This document shows, piece after piece, positions 1 through 6,916 of a stretch of 64,000 nucleotides of DNA. Position 1 is the stretch's first letter, and each line of letters begins with the position of its first letter. Location: contig NZ_JBANDC010000003.1 of the NCBI RefSeq assembly GCF_038896935.1, positions 1 through 64,000 on the forward strand. The letters run 5' to 3'. A program made the position numbers and the translations under genes. Source of the stretch: Collimonas rhizosphaerae (GTDB lineage Bacteria; Pseudomonadota; Gammaproteobacteria; Burkholderiales; Burkholderiaceae_D). The notes beneath the pieces were generated by a model. That model saw nothing but the letters and a program-made list of their open reading frames with translations, made no database searches and was not told the origin of the DNA.

Positions 1-410
1 CTGAAAATGCTTTCCGTCTGCTCACGCAGCGTCTTGCCGTGAAAAATGTAATTGTCTTTGCGCAGCCGCAGATACTGGAGCCACGGACCCAGCTTGGCCT
101 GGTAGAACGTAATGGCGCCATCGGTCCTGGTCAATCGGAACTCAAAACAAAAACCGCTGAAATAGCGGAGGCTGCCATCTGCCCGCACCAGCTCTACACT
201 GAACAGCTTGCCTTGCAAGTCCTTGAGCGCCAATGCCGGATCATCAGATATCAATTCGACATTAAATTCGAAGTCGCCGGAAAGGCTTTCTACTGCATCG
301 AGTTTGTTGACCAGGAGTTGCGCCTGGGGACCATCGTCGTGCGGGAAAGAGAGGCGCAATATGCGGCCATGCTGACGGCCCATTATCAAAGACTTGAACA
401 CACTGCTCAT
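1..410 (-). CDS. vgrG: Type VI secretion tip protein VgrG, N-terminal part (runs off the window)
   Basis: The reverse strand from an ATG at 408-410 reads open to base 1, giving 136 residues with no stop. The protein begins MSSVFKSLIMGRQHGRILRL and contains the typical VgrG N-terminal pattern: a short beta-rich region with LVNKLDAVESLSGDFEFNVE near residues 35-54, then a segment ending LGPWLQYLRLRKDNYIFHGK. This matches the gp27-like start of VgrG, the trimeric spike at the tip of the type VI secretion tube. A GAGGA-like ribosome site lies about 7 bases upstream of the ATG. The gp5-like needle and any effector extension are outside the window. It is divergent from the SOS-boxed gene pair, with 268 bases between them. 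Lone vgrG genes with effector cargo are common in islands. Family assignment is from recognition, not a search. Confidence 0.88.
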   Translation of the reverse strand, partial: MSSVFKSLIMGRQHGRILRLSFPHDDGPQAQLLVNKLDAVESLSGDFEFNVELISDDPALALKDLQGKLFSVELVRADGSLRYFSGFCFEFRLTRTDGAITFYQAKLGPWLQYLRLRKDNYIFHGKTLREQTESIF

Positions 411-637
411 GCGGGGTTCCTCAGAATTGAACCGACAACTTTAAGATGATTTTTTGGCAAAAATATACCGTTGGATTTTACTTGATAAATATTTCACTAA
501 ATCATAACTGCCAATGACTTTAGTTACCAAGGAGAAATACTGAAGAAGAGCGAATTTTGCAAGAGTTCACACTCTTGTTGGGATTCCGCGACATCGAGGC
601 GCTCTAATGTCGGTAGCAAAAAAATGATATGCGCTTA

Positions 638-657
638 TACTGTACATACATACAGTA
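638..657 (+). promoter_or_regulatory. LexA (SOS) box upstream of the small gene pair
   Basis: The sequence TACTGTACATACATACAGTA has perfect 7-base arms (TACTGTA / TACAGTA) around six bases and fits the LexA consensus CTGT-N8-ACAG. It lies 21 bases before the GTG start at 679, where a repressor would block the promoter or early transcription. I see no second box in the 411-678 intergenic stretch. The box is 228 bases from the vgrG start, so control of vgrG is less likely. Confidence 0.8.
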
Positions 658-678
658 ATTTGCATTTTGGAGAACACC

Positions 679-987
679 GTGCGCCTCACCGATATGAACG
701 AATTTGATGCAGTCATTGCCCGAGCCAAGCCAATTATCCAGACAGCAGTCGCGCGCCATCGCACGGAGGGGCGCCCCCTCACGTGGCGACTTATTCATTC
801 TATTGAAGGTGAAGTCTTAGCCGAGCTGAGGAGCTCCAAAGATCTACAGCCGGCATATATCAATTTGATTAAGCACTCTGGCGTTTTCAATTACCCTATG
901 AACGACGATCCTGTGGACTTTGGCAAATCGAGTGCAATTGCCTGCGCGTTCTCAATGATCTACGATGCATTTCACCGTCTTCACTGA
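679..987 (+). CDS. Small protein of unknown function, first gene behind the SOS box
   Basis: A 102-residue protein starting from GTG with GGAG six bases upstream (669-672), a better start than the TTG at 667 or the ATG at 694. It is soluble-looking, with no signal peptide or membrane segment. The first half is probably helical (VRLTDMNEFDAVIARAKPII), and it ends AIACAFSMIYDAFHRLH. I do not recognise the family. The next gene starts 34 bases after its stop on the same strand, so the two look like an operon. The LexA box at 638-657 predicts DNA-damage induction. Damage-induced small gene pairs can be toxins, lysis or immunity proteins, or DNA-repair accessories, but nothing in the sequence chooses between these. 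Confidence 0.6.
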   Translation: MRLTDMNEFDAVIARAKPIIQTAVARHRTEGRPLTWRLIHSIEGEVLAELRSSKDLQPAYINLIKHSGVFNYPMNDDPVDFGKSSAIACAFSMIYDAFHRLH

Positions 988-1021
988 GTTACTACCCGCT
1001 AGATCAAGAGAGGAACAACCC

Positions 1022-1360
1022 GTGATTTCTGTAAATTTCATAGATTATTTTTCTTCCGAGCCAGCTCGATTTAAAGAACTGATAGCACGCTTGATGGCGA
1101 ACGGCTACGTCACTGATGAAAATTTCGGCTTGTCGCGCCGCATATTCGCTAGCGTAAAACAAGAAGAATTTGAGGACATTTTTCAATTACATTTTCCTGG
1201 CGAAGAAAATGTAATGATCGTCAGTTCAACGGCATTTTGCCGACATCATGGTGAGTACGTTTATGTGATGTATGACGCTGCTCTATTTGAAACGGACAAA
1301 CAGATTGGGGATAGAGTGCGCTCAGATGGAGTGTTGGATATCTCTCCGGACTACGAATAA
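1022..1360 (+). CDS. Small protein of unknown function, second gene of the SOS-box operon
   Basis: A 112-residue acidic protein. The GTG at 1022 is chosen because AGAGAGG (1007-1013) sits 8 bases upstream. The longer reading from ATG 965 would overlap the previous gene and lacks a ribosome site. It starts VISVNFIDYFSSEPARFKEL and ends RSDGVLDISPDYE, with a possible small alpha/beta fold (NVMIVSSTAFCRHHGEYVYV). There is no signal peptide or transmembrane helix. I do not recognise it. Acidic small proteins next to vgrG or toxin genes are often immunity proteins or antitoxins, but here that is only speculation from position. It shares the upstream LexA box with the first gene. Confidence 0.58.
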   Translation: MISVNFIDYFSSEPARFKELIARLMANGYVTDENFGLSRRIFASVKQEEFEDIFQLHFPGEENVMIVSSTAFCRHHGEYVYVMYDAALFETDKQIGDRVRSDGVLDISPDYE

Positions 1361-1504
1361 ATTGGGAATATCCGTTGTCCACCACTTGGTAACTTTATCA
1401 GGTTCATTGCTGGCGATGTTCGAGAACACATTTTGCAATGTCACCCGCGACGACGTGTTGGCCACCTATTGCATACCGTCTTCATGCCGAGCAATGCCAC
1501 GGCT

Positions 1505-3346
1505 TCAGGAACGTGGAATTGCACCATCAATAGTTGAATCGGATAGGCCGACGAGCTCTCGAAGAAAATTTCCCAACTCTCGTAGGCTTTCCGGCTGTCG
1601 CGGCAAAATCCATGACACCAATTGGATGACATCTCGTGTCTTTTTGAATTCATGTCGCGATTCAGAAATTGTCGAAAATATTGATTTTAAGATTTTTGCA
1701 CCGTCTATCTTCGAGATATCTGAATTGCCTATTTCTGTTTCCAACAGATCTGATATTTGTTTAGTTGTAACGTTCTCGCCAAGATCATTCAGGACCGCTG
1801 CGATAGCCTCGGGAATTAAAAAATAATTCTCAAGCATTTTGAAATTTAGATATTTCAATTCCCCTTGTGATTCCGCGCTTAGTTGAGCACATTCGCTTTC
1901 GCTGCGGTTTTCGCTATCTAACAATACGCCGAACATTGGGGGCACGAGAGCAGATGATGTAGTGAGTCGTTTGTATACTTTAACGACCTCCTTCGGGTCA
2001 ACACCCTTCGTCTCAAAAGTACCTGTGTGCTCTACGCGCAGAACGGCCGTTCCCGCAGCAATTTCTGGACAAAAATACCGCAGGAGTTCAGGTATCACGC
2101 TCTCTTCAGTTTGTCCCTCTACCCATAAGACGCGATCACGACCATGAAGATCTGTCATGCGGATTCCCAGTTCCGACAATCCTACGCGAAGCGAAGAAAT
2201 ATCTTTGCCATTTACCTGGGTGGTCTTGGTAGAAGTGCCATCTAGCTCGAACAATGTAATGAGGCTGGGAGTAACTGCCGTCAATACATCAGCGGAGTGT
2301 GCAGTGAGAATATATTGATGCTGCTTACCTTCTGTAGCCAAAATTTGAAGCAATTCCCGTAACGCACGCGGGTGCAAAAAAGAATTCGGTTCATCAATCG
2401 CGACAACTTGCGGAGCCCTTGATGTTAAGACAACATATAACATTGCGATGACATTTCCAATACCCGTACCCATTTGGCTTAAAGGTACGGCAAGATCCTC
2501 TCGGCGTTTTTCAGGTGATAGCGGCAGGCAGCGTATTTGAAAGGTTGGGCTTTGCGGGACTGGTGGGGCCTGAACCCAACTCACAGATGGAAAAATTCGC
2601 TTGACCCATGCGCATAAGGTGCCATGAGCGTGCGCATCATTTGACTGCAGGTGATTGATGCAATAGGGAAGGTTTCCCGCATCACGGTCAAGTATAGGTG
2701 AACCATGACTTCCGGATTCTCCGGCAGGTCGTCGCTGAGCAGAAAATCGATAAATAAATCGCAAATATTGCTCTCGGAAAGCTCCGATTGCCCCTGCCAC
2801 ACCACTAAAATTTGCGATTCGTACGTCAGGAACCGTGCTGGACCAATCCTGATAGCTTAGTTCCAACGCGCTTATTGACTCGGATGGATTATTGCGTGAA
2901 GACATGCCCGATGGCCCGAGAAAGGTCTCAAAACCGACAAATTCTATGCCCTGCCGTAATTTTAGTATCAGTTTTATTTCTGGCCTTTCCTGGAAATGTT
3001 GAGTTAGCCATTGAGCTTCGTCCACACCAGCTCGAACCTGTCGTGCGTAATCGCGCGGTAGTTGAATATAAAGCTTATTTCCACCGAGGCTCCGCATCTC
3101 CGGAATATTCGTGGCGATCATCAAGCTAAATTGAGAAGCTTCGTTTGGTTGTGCACCGTATTGAGTCAAATTTCCAACAGAACGATGAGGAGCATTTAGA
3201 CCGCTTGGTGGATCAAGTGCCTCAAGTACAGTCGTTTTACCAGAGTTATTTGCGCCAATGAACAGATTGAATCCAGTTTCCACCAGGATCTTCTGTGCCT
3301 TCCAAAAACATTTGTAATTTTCTACATCAATGGATTCTAACCGCAT
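1505..3346 (-). CDS. OLD-family ATP-dependent nuclease (AAA ATPase plus TOPRIM-like domain)
   Basis: A 613-residue protein with an ABC/RecF-type ATPase and a C-terminal TOPRIM-like nuclease domain. Walker A is GANNSGKTT at residues 31-39, the signature-like QMGTGIG is near 291-297, Walker B is VVAIDEP with D318-E319, and the switch histidine is in TAHS (348-351). The TOPRIM part shows WVEGQTEE (E410), LLDSE (D477, E479) and ENYFLIPEAI (about 506-515), the usual acidic metal ligands and ENY motif of OLD nucleases. OLD proteins cut DNA, and many act in phage defence. Here it stands alone: no UvrD-type helicase (the Gabija partner) and no separate DUF4435 gene (the PARIS partner) is next to it. 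The stop is followed by 144 bases with no gene, up to the oppositely oriented 1022-1360 gene. Confidence 0.82.
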   Translation of the reverse strand: MRLESIDVENYKCFWKAQKILVETGFNLFIGANNSGKTTVLEALDPPSGLNAPHRSVGNLTQYGAQPNEASQFSLMIATNIPEMRSLGGNKLYIQLPRDYARQVRAGVDEAQWLTQHFQERPEIKLILKLRQGIEFVGFETFLGPSGMSSRNNPSESISALELSYQDWSSTVPDVRIANFSGVAGAIGAFREQYLRFIYRFSAQRRPAGESGSHGSPILDRDAGNLPYCINHLQSNDAHAHGTLCAWVKRIFPSVSWVQAPPVPQSPTFQIRCLPLSPEKRREDLAVPLSQMGTGIGNVIAMLYVVLTSRAPQVVAIDEPNSFLHPRALRELLQILATEGKQHQYILTAHSADVLTAVTPSLITLFELDGTSTKTTQVNGKDISSLRVGLSELGIRMTDLHGRDRVLWVEGQTEESVIPELLRYFCPEIAAGTAVLRVEHTGTFETKGVDPKEVVKVYKRLTTSSALVPPMFGVLLDSENRSESECAQLSAESQGELKYLNFKMLENYFLIPEAIAAVLNDLGENVTTKQISDLLETEIGNSDISKIDGAKILKSIFSTISESRHEFKKTRDVIQLVSWILPRQPESLRELGNFLRELVGLSDSTIDGAIPRS

Positions 3347-3530
3347 AGTCTAAATAACCTTTTAATGTTGGAAGTCGTATCGATCCGTCGAAACAACCTG
3401 GATTATTGGAATTTTAGGACTACAGTGGTACGGCTGAATCATATACCCAACATTAACCCGGCGCGCGCAGTCATCCCCCCGCCACGCCTGCCCGCTAAAT
3501 TGGGCGGTTTCGACTCAAATTTTTTGACGT

Positions 3531-3600
3531 GACGCACATAGGAGAAAGCTAGCGTCGAAGGACGCAAATACGTCGCAAAAAAGTGACGCAAAACGACGCA
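3531..3600 (+). repeat. Four direct GACGCA hexamers (iteron-like)
   Basis: GACGCA occurs at 3531-3536, 3561-3566, 3585-3590 and 3595-3600, all in the same orientation, with a related GTCGCA between copies two and three. Start-to-start distances are 30, 24 and 10 bases. Four copies in 70 bases is far above chance. Such clusters bind replication initiators or repressors in plasmids and islands; no candidate protein is visible here. Confidence 0.55.
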
Positions 3601-3672
3601 CGCAGAGAGGTAAAAATGGGGTTCGGGTGTGGGTGATGGAAAACCGATTTCAGGTTTGAGCTCGGGGAAAGC

Positions 3673-3944
3673 ATAACCTTTATAACCTGGCGCTTTTATG
3701 CACGCCAAGTCGTTGATTTATATAGGCTTAGGTGGTTATGGTTAAACTATAACTTTTGATAACCTAAAACATAATCAAATTCCAAGTCATTGATTTATAT
3801 AGTTAATTATTTTTAAAGAAGTTAACTATTATTTTATAACCTAGTTATGCCAAGGTTATGTCGAGGTTATAGTTTACTGAATCCTGCAAAGCCTTATGCA
3901 GCAAGGGTTTCCAAGCACTTCCTGAAATAAGTTATAAAGGTTAT
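3673..3944. repeat. Cluster of eight GGTTAT/ATAACC hexamers in AT-rich DNA
   Basis: ATAACC occurs at 3673, 3682, 3759 and 3836, and its complement GGTTAT at 3734, 3854, 3865 and 3939, with further near copies (ATAACT, AGTTAT). Both orientations are mixed, which fits a multi-site protein-binding region. It ends about 115 bases before the likely start of the CoiA-like gene. Confidence 0.55.
3705..3802 (+). repeat. Two 21-base direct repeats
   Basis: The segment 3705-3725 (CCAAGTCGTTGATTTATATA followed by G) recurs at 3782-3802 with one change (CGTT to CATT). The copies are 77 bases apart, start to start, inside the GGTTAT cluster. They may be binding sites or a partial local duplication. Confidence 0.65.
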
Positions 3945-4060
3945 GGTTTTCCCGTGTGGTAGTTTATTTTAGAAAGCTGCCAACTTGCGTGGTAAAGTTG
4001 TCATCAAATACAAGTGATTTTTACGACGAAAATACTCGCAGTATCACGCCTCATGTGTCG

Positions 4061-4942
4061 ATGATGACGACAGTTTTTGAATCCGGGCCATTGTTAGGGT
4101 CAACTTGGAGGGACGAGTTGCAATATTCTTTAGTCGACAATCAGCGTCGTGAGGCATTTACTGGAGGAAAAGGCATCTGCCCAACTTGTGGCTCCGCAAT
4201 GGTCGCAAAATGTGGGCCGCGAGTTATTCACCATTGGGCCCACGCGACCCGCCAAAATTGTGATCCCTGGTGGGAGAATGAAACCGCATGGCATCGCGAC
4301 TGGAAAAATCTATTTCCTGAGAATTGTAGGGAGATTTCGCACACTGCCCCGGATGGCGAAATCCATCGCGCCGATATAAAAACTTCCACGGGCATCATAA
4401 TCGAGGTCCAACACTCTGCCATGACTGACGCCGAACGAATTTCCCGCGAATCCTTCTACGGCAATCTTGTTTGGGTCATTGACGGCAGCACCTTTCGCAA
4501 AAATTTTGATATTTATCACTTGCTACCAGATCCAACTTCCAATTTTGCTCAGGATCTTATATGGTCCAAAGCTACGCGTTCAATGCAGGGCGCTGCCAGA
4601 GGATTATTTTTCCGTTTATCTGAAGCGCTTTTGGAAAACCCGAACGCTACGAGAGCAACGCTTAAAAGTGGCTGGATACATGGCATCCACGAAATCGAAG
4701 AACAAGTAAACCAGGCCTATCGAGGACACCATCAGTATGACTGGGTACGGCCTCGTCGCACCTGGTTAGATGCCAAATGTCCTGTCTATATCGATCTAGG
4801 CGACAATTTGCTAGCGAGGTTGGAAATCTACGATGAAACTGGACTTCATTGCATTCGACTGATTTCCAAGAGAAAATTTATCCATGACGCAATGACCGAA
4901 TTGTCCGCCGATGCCATTGCGAGTCGCTTCTATCCTCTGTAA
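4061..4942 (+). CDS. CoiA-like nuclease (PD-(D/E)XK fold with zinc-binding N terminus)
   Basis: From ATG 4061 the protein has 294 residues. An in-frame GTG at 3956 would add 35 residues, but they look non-coding and lack a ribosome site. The start is uncertain because no strong ribosome site precedes 4061 either. Residues 20-33 (LQYSLVDNQRREAF) and the pair C40-x-x-C43 with C51, HHWAH (57-61) and C67 form the zinc-finger-like head of CoiA-type proteins. The nuclease core follows: E74-x-x-W-H78, D105 in HRADIK, and E115-V-Q117 in IIIEVQH, the E-x-Q variant of PD-(D/E)XK enzymes. CoiA itself acts in natural transformation of Gram-positives; relatives in proteobacterial islands are mostly uncharacterised DNA enzymes. 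Its neighbours here suggest a defence or mobile-element role. Confidence 0.75.
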   Translation: MMTTVFESGPLLGSTWRDELQYSLVDNQRREAFTGGKGICPTCGSAMVAKCGPRVIHHWAHATRQNCDPWWENETAWHRDWKNLFPENCREISHTAPDGEIHRADIKTSTGIIIEVQHSAMTDAERISRESFYGNLVWVIDGSTFRKNFDIYHLLPDPTSNFAQDLIWSKATRSMQGAARGLFFRLSEALLENPNATRATLKSGWIHGIHEIEEQVNQAYRGHHQYDWVRPRRTWLDAKCPVYIDLGDNLLARLEIYDETGLHCIRLISKRKFIHDAMTELSADAIASRFYPL

Positions 4943-4980
4943 TGCTATTTAAATCAACCTGTTGAAATGAACCGCACAGA

Positions 4981-5601
4981 TTAATACTGACTTAAATCCC
5001 TGGCAATCGTCAGCATCTCAAATAGATAGTTTTCAAGCCTGGTCTGCGTAGGGCTGACCCGTAGAATCGAACGCAAGAAGCCCGCCGGTTTGCGCTCATG
5101 AGGCGAAAGCGGCGCTGAACCAACCACGAGACGCGTAAACACATCCAACGAGTGATCACTTCGATGTGCTAATGCATTTCGAACTTGATGCAATTGCCTT
5201 AACATCTCCTTCTGAGGCTTTGTAAGCGTGGAAAACGGTTTGCCGTCCTTGAAAAAAATTTCAGCACGGTCAGTAGTTCTGTCGTATGGAATCCAATCGA
5301 TATATTTATCACCACCGAACACAACTTTTTCCGCAATGATTGCGGAAGGAAATGACATTTTGGCTTTCACGTTGCGAGTGGGCATAGAGATCCTACCCGC
5401 CACGTAACCTAAGAACAGATCCTCCACGAAACGCTCAAACGATACAAACGCTTCCACATAGATGCCTGAGTATACTTGCTCTACATCGAACCGAACTAAC
5501 TGTCCTTGGGCGAACAGATTATCGACTCGCGACCGAGTCCGATCTAATCGAACGTATCGATTCTGTAGTGTCAAGAACAGACCAGCAGACGGGGTTGGCA
5601 T
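4981..5601 (-). CDS. HEPN-domain protein paired with DUF262 gene
   Basis: A 206-residue, mostly helical protein from ATG 5601 (a TTG at 5604 is also in frame). R141-NALA-H146 is an intact R-x4-H motif, the catalytic signature of HEPN ribonucleases found in toxins, CRISPR Cas13/Csm6 and many defence proteins. It sits in the C-terminal half in the context QLHQVRNALAHRS. The start is 4 bases after the DUF262 stop, so the two are almost certainly translated together. HEPN proteins usually work as dimers that cut RNA when released or activated by a partner. Pairing with a DUF262 protein suggests a two-gene toxin-antitoxin-like or abortive-infection module. The exact HEPN subfamily is not clear to me. 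Confidence 0.72.
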   Translation of the reverse strand: MPTPSAGLFLTLQNRYVRLDRTRSRVDNLFAQGQLVRFDVEQVYSGIYVEAFVSFERFVEDLFLGYVAGRISMPTRNVKAKMSFPSAIIAEKVVFGGDKYIDWIPYDRTTDRAEIFFKDGKPFSTLTKPQKEMLRQLHQVRNALAHRSDHSLDVFTRLVVGSAPLSPHERKPAGFLRSILRVSPTQTRLENYLFEMLTIARDLSQY

Positions 5602-5605
5602 CAAA

Positions 5606-6664
5606 CTACTTTGCCAGGAATTTCACAAGCGCCGTCCGCGCAGAAACGTGCGTAACCCGTAGAGAAGTTGCGTCGAGAACAATCTCCGGCGCCGTTTTCG
5701 CTTCAATCGCGTCACCGTGCTTCAAAATCTTTGTAATTTGCGCAGAAGTTAGCTGATTATGTTTTGCTTTCGTCGCCAACGAGGCCGATGCACCGAACAT
5801 GAGTTGATAAATTGCGCAAAATAGGGCGTAAAAGACCGTACGCTTTTTGAAAGGCCCTACGGCAATACTTTGTCCCATCTTTTCGACAGTAGCCATTACA
5901 AGCCTGAAGCGACGTTCGACCTCGTCCTTCTCCTTAAATTTGGCGTCGAATTCCGCATAGACCTTGTCAATTGCCGTCTGAGTCTTCCCAGTCACTCCTT
6001 TCAGCATCGACATAAGCAGTTCACTCGTCAGCTCAACTTCGTCCATCCGGGCGATGTTGTGCTCCGTGAAAATTCCCCACTGGCGCCAACTTTCAAGGAA
6101 CTCTGTCGACAAGGTGTATGACAGTGTCTTGAACTCACCGAAATAATCAGCATTACGAAGTTCCTGATCGTTCAGTTTCACGCCCGTAGAGTTCATACGA
6201 GCAAAAATTTGAAGGACCTCGCGGTCGTCCACGCTCGACGGTAAAACGTGGACGCTGAACTGATAGTCCATGATCCTCTGCTGAAGTTCGTTCGGTAGCG
6301 TTTTGAATGTACAACCCGCGTAGTCCTTGCTGTGGACCGCCTTGATGGAGAAAGCATCCCGTTGCTGGTCGAAATCCGGCAAATACTCCGGGCAAACGAA
6401 ACTCAGAACCGTTCGGATACGCTGCTGTCCATCGATAACTTCGCGCTTAGCTACTAACGTCTTCAGATTCGTCTTCTGATCCCGCAAGAAGATAATTGGG
6501 ATAGGCAAACCTCGCATAATGGTATCGATGAAGAATGACTTTTGATCAGGTTTCCATACTGGGCGGCGCTGAAAACTTGGGCTAAGCACAAGCGTTTCAT
6601 TACGTTGCCAATTAACGAAATCGGCAGTGGTATAAAGAGTTCGCGTTATGTCTAGGTTTTTCAT
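5606..6664 (-). CDS. DUF262 (GmrSD N-terminal, ParB-like) protein
   Basis: A 352-residue protein from ATG 6664; a GTG at 6694 would add ten residues. The N-terminal half is a DUF262 domain: PSFQRRPVWK (29-38), DTIMRGLPIPIIFLR (47-61) and the hallmark DGQQR at 78-82. DUF262 has a ParB/Srx-like fold that can bind and hydrolyse nucleotides. In GmrSD restriction enzymes it drives cleavage of modified phage DNA together with a C-terminal DUF1524 His-Me nuclease. Here no DUF1524 domain is visible. The C-terminal part is helical and the nuclease role may instead belong to the following HEPN protein. Upstream (6665-6856) there is no other gene, so the pair probably has its own promoter there. Confidence 0.78.
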   Translation of the reverse strand: MKNLDITRTLYTTADFVNWQRNETLVLSPSFQRRPVWKPDQKSFFIDTIMRGLPIPIIFLRDQKTNLKTLVAKREVIDGQQRIRTVLSFVCPEYLPDFDQQRDAFSIKAVHSKDYAGCTFKTLPNELQQRIMDYQFSVHVLPSSVDDREVLQIFARMNSTGVKLNDQELRNADYFGEFKTLSYTLSTEFLESWRQWGIFTEHNIARMDEVELTSELLMSMLKGVTGKTQTAIDKVYAEFDAKFKEKDEVERRFRLVMATVEKMGQSIAVGPFKKRTVFYALFCAIYQLMFGASASLATKAKHNQLTSAQITKILKHGDAIEAKTAPEIVLDATSLRVTHVSARTALVKFLAK

Positions 6665-6856
6665 AGATGGCAGGTGGTTTCGTTGACAAAACACTATACC
6701 TTGTCTATCGTCAATAATCCATCAATGAGCAGCCTGGGTGATTCCTCTTGAGGTAGAAGAAGGAAAGAATACCTTCCTGTCGCTGTTAGCAGACATTGGT
6801 GATTGGCTACTTATGACCGATAACAAGCCGCTCGTTCCGTCCAAAAGTAACCATTC

Positions 6857-6916
6857 GACTAACGCCTAAGTTAACCCAAGCCGCGAAGCAGAGACGGCTC
6901 GAATGAATTGCTAGGC
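6857..6916 (-). other. attC recombination site (59-base-element type), 60 bp
   Basis: On the reverse strand the site runs from GCCTAGC (R'' box, 6910-6916) through the conserved core with AATTCATTCGAGCCG and GCTTCGCGGC, then GGGTTAACTTAGGC, to GTTAGTC (R' box, 6857-6863). Length, imperfect palindromy and internal bases closely resemble the 60-bp attC sites of class 1 integron cassettes such as aadA (comparison from memory). The GNAT stop codon TAG lies inside the R'' box, as is common in cassettes. Confidence 0.8.

Larger units (their letters stand above)
3347..4060. other. Repeat-rich non-coding block between OLD nuclease and CoiA-like nuclease
   Basis: About 700 bases with no convincing gene. 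The left part holds four direct GACGCA hexamers (3531-3600). The right part is very AT-rich and holds eight GGTTAT/ATAACC hexamers (3673-3944) and two 21-base direct repeats. The layout resembles an iteron-type replication or regulatory region of a mobile element, but no replication protein is nearby in the window. It also contains the promoters of the two flanking, divergent nuclease genes. Confidence 0.55.

Noticed and set aside
3439..3708. An 89-codon reverse frame over the GACGCA repeats
   Set aside because: It lies across a repeat array, has odd composition, no ribosome site and no domain; better seen as a non-coding element.
3673..3944. CRISPR array
   Set aside because: Repeats are hexamers in both orientations with irregular spacing; no constant spacer length, no cas genes.
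1505..4942. Gabija or PARIS defence system
   Set aside because: The OLD-type protein lacks the GajB helicase or a separate AriB/DUF4435 partner next to it. The CoiA-like gene is divergent and of another family.
5606..6664. Full GmrSD type IV restriction enzyme
   Set aside because: DUF262 is clear but no DUF1524 His-Me nuclease motif is visible in the C-terminal part or next gene.
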